From NCBI GenBank assembly GCA_036674765.1, contig JARVKI010000098.1:86822-150821 (forward strand): a stretch of DNA of 64,000 bases, given 5' to 3'. The DNA is from Seiridium cupressi. Taxonomy: Eukaryota; Ascomycota; Sordariomycetes; Amphisphaeriales; Sporocadaceae. The notes under the pieces are model-generated. The model made no database searches. It was given only the letters and a program-made list of their open reading frames with translations, and was not told the origin of the DNA. Below, in pieces: positions 60,250 through 64,000 of the stretch (position 1 is its first letter; each line of letters opens with the position of its first letter). Both the position numbers and the translations under genes were made by a program.

Positions 60250-61918
60250 CCCGGCTTTCCGGGCGCGCGAAAACGATGAACCTACGCCCGACCCCAACGT
60301 GGTCGACTGAGACGGCCCCAGTGACCACCAGAATCCTCGGAATTGGCCTTGATGGAGAAAGGTCCTCTGTGGTATTGCATTGACTTACATGTCTACCTTG
60401 AGGTATCCAGCTTATTCCGTTACGAAACTTTATCCTTGTCTGACGCAGTCCTCAGCCCCCTCACCTCGTCGATGATCGCCCCAGGTGCTTCCTATCTCCA
60501 TAAGGAATTCAACATAGAAGATTCCTACCTGGGTGCTTTTGCAGTGTCGAGCTTTCTGATCGGTTATGTTTCCGGCCCTCTGATAATAGCACCACTCTCT
60601 GAGCTGTGTGGTCGCTTTTGGCTCTACAAGATATGCAGTGTCATCTTTTTGATCTTCAACATTGCCTGCGGCTTCTCCAGAAACACAACGACGCTCATCA
60701 TCTGTCACATGTTTGCCGGAATCGGAGGCTCTTGTCCGCTCACACTAGCAGCGGCAACGCTCGCGGACATGGTCTCACCAAGCAAGAGGGGTTTCCGCAT
60801 GATGTTTATCACCCTGGGGCCCATGATTGGACCAACTATTGGGCCAATAGGTTGGTACCTCCAAATTTTCCTTCTTATCCTTTAGCCCCCCCTCTCACGC
60901 ATTATAGCTGGTGGATATATCATTCAGGCCGCTGCTTGGCGATGTGCTTTCTGGGCATTAGCCATCATGGTCAGTCAGTGTCGAGTTCTCTCATTGCCTG
61001 GTACATATGCTTCCGCAACTTGCTAAGTATTTCAAAGTCAGGTGTAAATGTTATCACAACGGCACTCTTGACCCTGAGACAAATGCGTATATTTTGTTAG
61101 ACCGAAAAGCAAAACCTCTTCGAAAAACGACAGAAAATCCCCAACTTCGCATCCTATCTAGCAACAAACCGTACATTGAAGGACTTGTTCATCAGTGCGA
61201 TCTTTCGACCTGTCAAACTTATGTTCCTCTCGCCAGTCGTCTACCTCCTGTCGTTGTATATGGCCATACTTTACGGGTACCTTTACCTTCTCTTCACGAC
61301 GTTTCTCGATGTCTTCGAGACTCAATACGCTTTCTCTAAAGGCTCAGTCGCTTAGCATAGATTGGCATTAGGATTGGTTCGGTGACGGGTTTGCTAAGCG
61401 CTGGAATGGTTTCTGACAGGTTAGTTCTGAGCTTGCAATCAAAACACGGTCGCGAAACAAAACCAAAATATCGGCTGCCAACCATGTATGTAGGTGCTAC
61501 TCTAGTTCCTATAGGGTTATTTTGGTATGGATGGACAGCTCAGAAGCAGCTTCATTAGCTGTTGCCTATAGTGAGTACTAGAATCCTGGGGATAGTAGCA
61601 GTTCTCGTGAGTGGTTTCCTTCCTGTGAGTGGACTGAATCATAGTAGTTATGCCCATCGGTCAGATTTGCATCCAGGTGTTTCTCATCGATGTGTTTCCT
61701 CTCTACACAGCATCTGCAATGGCAGCAAACACGGTAACCAGGTCACTTGTTGCGGCATTTCTCCCATTTGCAGGCGATCCTCTGTATGAGACATTAGGCC
61801 TTGGTTGGGTAACTCGCTTCCGAGATTCATTGCTTTATGTATGGTTCCTGTACGACTTGTGTTTTACCTATAGGGAGGGAAAATTCGGAAGAGCCCATTA
61901 TACAAGGTAAAGTTTTGA
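60250..61918 (+). pseudogene. MFS transporter pseudogene (DHA1, polyamine/drug type)
   Basis: The plus strand carries the sequence marks of a fungal 12-helix drug or polyamine exporter. Near the start, the VDWDGP motif region reads VD-stop-DGP (TGA at 60308-60310) and NPRNWP is followed by TGA at 60350-60352. After a normal intron comes SPLTSSMIAPGASYL, then the motif A region APLSELCGRFWLYK, then GYIIQAAAWRCAFW after a second intron. Further on, frames switch repeatedly: YMAILYGYLYLLFTTF and ETQYAFSKGSV, then stops. The C-terminal half resumes as QVFLIDVFPLYTASAMAANT and LAGDPLYETLGLGW-like sequence. It then shifts frame to GNSL..., meets a TAG at 61871-61873 and ends KSPLYKVKF at 61916-61918. 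It once encoded a full transporter of about 500 aa. Confidence 0.85.
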
Positions 61919-62254
61919 TAGATATGTTATTGAGTACAAATAGTTTACCTGGAGATTTCGAACCCTGACTGGATGTATCGAGTAGTTAACGAAAGCTGTT
62001 AGCGTCAAGCCTGGCCGGGATCACTCTCTTTGAGGTTTGCGCTGCCTGCTACTATTGATTTTGAGTGCATCGATGCAGTGTAAACGATTCGACGAATTAT
62101 TTGAGACGCGATCTGATGCGCAAAACAATATTTGACGTGTAGCTATCAACCAAAGGTCCACAGTACTACTTCTATCTCCCTACTATCTAACACTGCTGAG
62201 TTCACTATCATGGATGAAACACGTGTCCAACGCCTCGTTGGCCTCTCTTCCTTC
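61919..62254. other. Short convergent spacer
   Basis: No gene is seen. Confidence 0.5.
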
Positions 62255-63070
62255 TCAGCCCATGAGCTTCTTCAATGACCAATATCCTGGCACGGAACCA
62301 GCAATCAGACCGATCAATATCCTAGAGAGCAACTCAGAACCCCATTTTCGTAGGGCACCTTCGTGCAGACTTGACACTCCCACAGCATCCAACGTGTCAT
62401 AGCTTCTTTCGGTAGCTAATTCAACAAAGGCTGCCCCTAAGTCTGCATATGAGACTACAGGATTAGTCGTCTCGGCACTGATCCGGTATCCAGATGGCGC
62501 GTCTTCCACAATCGCAGGGGGTTGGACCAAGAGGAGTGAGACGAGGTCAGGCGATTCTTGGAACAATCGGGTGGCTTGGCGAAGATCGAAATATGGGTAG
62601 TAAAATGCTGTCTTGACAATTCGAACCATAAGTGCTGGCATGTGTGCGCTTAGACGCGTATTCCACGTTGATGACGAGAGTAACAGGAGCCGCGGTTTGG
62701 ACCATTTGGCTCCTTGCTTCTCCTTCAGTTCGCCCAATGCGCGGAGAATCGACTTGGCGCCTGGTTGAAGAACGTCGAGACCTGGCAAGTTTTGGTTCTC
62801 CACAAGCGTACATATGATGACACCTGCCCCGGAAAGGCACTCCTTAATGCCATGTACATCATCAAGTTGGCTTTCCCAGATCTGCACACCGGATCTAGAC
62901 TCGAGTTCTGGGAACAAGGTAAGAAGCTTTCTCTTCGATCGAACGAAAATCCGGAGCTGTAAACCATAATGTTTTGGATCGGACTGGAGAGTATGTAGTG
63001 CAGCCCTGCCTGTACCTCCCGTGGCACCAAGAAAGGCCAGCGTCTCTCGTGATAGCGTTTGCTTAGACAT
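62255..63070 (-). CDS. NAD(P)-binding (NmrA/azoreductase-like) protein
   Basis: A single minus-strand exon gives 271 aa. The N-terminal dinucleotide fold is LAFLGATGGTGRAAL, with the G-x-x-G-x-x-G pattern at about residue 15, followed by LRIFVRSKRKL (a basic stretch that often contacts the NADP phosphate). ECLSGAGVIICTLVENQ is the next strand-helix. PRLLLLSSSTWN carries a Ser cluster at the usual catalytic position, but no YxxxK follows at normal spacing, as in atypical (NmrA-like) SDRs. The C-terminus ends in a hydrophobic stretch (ILIGLIAGSVPGYW). Function could be sensing NADP or reducing a small substrate. It is intact, although it sits between a dead transporter and the AT-only terminus. 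Confidence 0.78.
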   Translation of the reverse strand: MSKQTLSRETLAFLGATGGTGRAALHTLQSDPKHYGLQLRIFVRSKRKLLTLFPELESRSGVQIWESQLDDVHGIKECLSGAGVIICTLVENQNLPGLDVLQPGAKSILRALGELKEKQGAKWSKPRLLLLSSSTWNTRLSAHMPALMVRIVKTAFYYPYFDLRQATRLFQESPDLVSLLLVQPPAIVEDAPSGYRISAETTNPVVSYADLGAAFVELATERSYDTLDAVGVSSLHEGALRKWGSELLSRILIGLIAGSVPGYWSLKKLMG

Positions 63071-63429
63071 GAGTTCGTTCCTGAGGGTTATGAATGCGGC
63101 GTAGAATAAACTGAAGGATAAATGGACTATTGTTCGATTCCAAATGATTTCGACCCTTAAATGCGGGTTGAGTTATGTATCAAACCCTGAGCCAAGAGTA
63201 AACGGTACCGACGCTTGGCCCGGTGTAGCTGGCCCTGACCCAGGCGGCAGCCGGCTCTTGGACTAGTAAAGGTGTTACTTGGCCGCTAAAGCTCAGTAAA
63301 GCCATCACCGATTAACCGACGGCCTAGTAAATGCAACCTCATATCAGCAACTCCGTAGTATTCGGTGACTTCGGACCCCGTAGAAAGACAGAAAGCGAGT
63401 CCAAGCTTAAAAGACGTTTAATACCGGTA
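63071..63429. other. Spacer before the AT block
   Basis: This is balanced-composition DNA with no gene seen; it includes the 5' region of the NmrA-like gene. Confidence 0.4.
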
Positions 63430-64000
63430 AAAACAATCTTTATATATATTAAATTTATATAAATTTTATAAAATTTATTAAAAAACTAATATAATATTTA
63501 TTTAAATTATAATTAAATATTTATTAATTATTTTTTATTTTTTATTTTAAATATTTTATTTAATATATTAAAATAAATTATAAATATAATTTATAATTTT
63601 AATATAAATAATTTTAAAAAAGAAAATTTATTAATTTTATTATAATAATTAATATTTTATAATAAAAAGATTTTTAAAATAAATTTTTATATTTAATATA
63701 AAATATTAATTTATTTAATTTATATAATTTTTATATTTTTTATTAATATATTATATTATAAAAATTTAAACTTTTTAATATAAATTTTTTAAATATAAAA
63801 TTAAAAAATTATTAATTATTAAATTTTTAAAAGTTTATTATAAAATCTTTTTTATTATTAAAAACTTTTTAATTAAAGTTAATTTTAATAATAATAAAAT
63901 TTAAAAGTATTATAAAATTATAAAAATAATAAAGTTTTTATATTTATTTTATTTAAATTTAATTAATAATAATATTATTAAATTTAATTATATTTAAATT
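63430..64000. repeat. Extreme AT-only block
   Basis: Composition changes abruptly at about 63430. By my count, only 10 of the 520 bases from 63481 to 64000 are G or C (about 2%). The sequence is an irregular mix of TTTAAA, ATTAAT and AATATT words with no clear period. It has no coding potential. It runs to the window edge, so its true length is unknown. It may be the edge of an AT-isochore, a heavily mutated repeat, a centromeric or subtelomeric block, or an assembly junction. Confidence 0.85.

Noticed and set aside
1..64000. CRISPR arrays, bacterial operons, riboswitches or phage genes
   Set aside because: No regularly spaced repeats or prokaryotic gene organisation; every supported gene has fungal exon-intron structure or fungal family features.

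Overview
The window looks like nuclear DNA of a filamentous ascomycete (Pezizomycotina). Most genes carry short GT..AG introns of about 45-260 bases, often with CTGAC-like branch sites. The conserved set (END3, acyl-CoA-binding protein, TDP1, an Eps1-type disulfide isomerase, an AIF-like flavoprotein, inositol monophosphatase) is typical of that group. An NRPS-like reductase, a tyrosinase, a CorA-like gene and a LINE fragment also fit. I cannot name the genus from sequence alone.

Layout. 0.5-8.5 kb: MYND-finger protein, membrane-anchored histidine acid phosphatase, small membrane-anchored protein, inositol monophosphatase. 8.5-13.2 kb: no gene I can support. 13.2-18.3 kb: MFS transporter and a seven-exon CorA-like membrane protein. 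18.3-25.4 kb: a decayed accessory stretch with a tyrosinase pseudogene (minus), one copy of a 97-base dispersed repeat, a LINE 3' fragment and one intact small secreted cysteine-containing protein. 25.4-43 kb: dense, conserved, intact core (large AT-hook protein, END3, AIF-like protein, ACBP, TDP1, Eps1-like PDI). 43-52.3 kb: accessory again, with a structured tRNA/SINE-like element, the second copy of the 97-base repeat, a dead NRPS-like adenylation-PCP-reductase gene, the 5' stump of a FAD-linked oxidase and an intact short-chain dehydrogenase. 52.3-63 kb: a broken fragment, two intact genes of unknown role, an MFS transporter pseudogene and an NmrA-like gene. The last ~570 bases turn abruptly into DNA with almost no G or C.

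How the parts relate. Core housekeeping genes cover endocytosis (END3), acyl-CoA buffering (ACBP), topoisomerase repair (TDP1) and ER folding (Eps1-like). They alternate with islands where secondary-metabolism genes are dying. The NRPS-like gene, FAD oxidase stump, SDR and perhaps the MFS pseudogene and NmrA-like gene read as remnants of a biosynthetic cluster; this is inference. I found no clear new biological system. The most notable items are the set of lesions in the four pseudogenes, the dispersed repeat pair, the structured element near 44.2 kb, and the sharp AT boundary at the right end.
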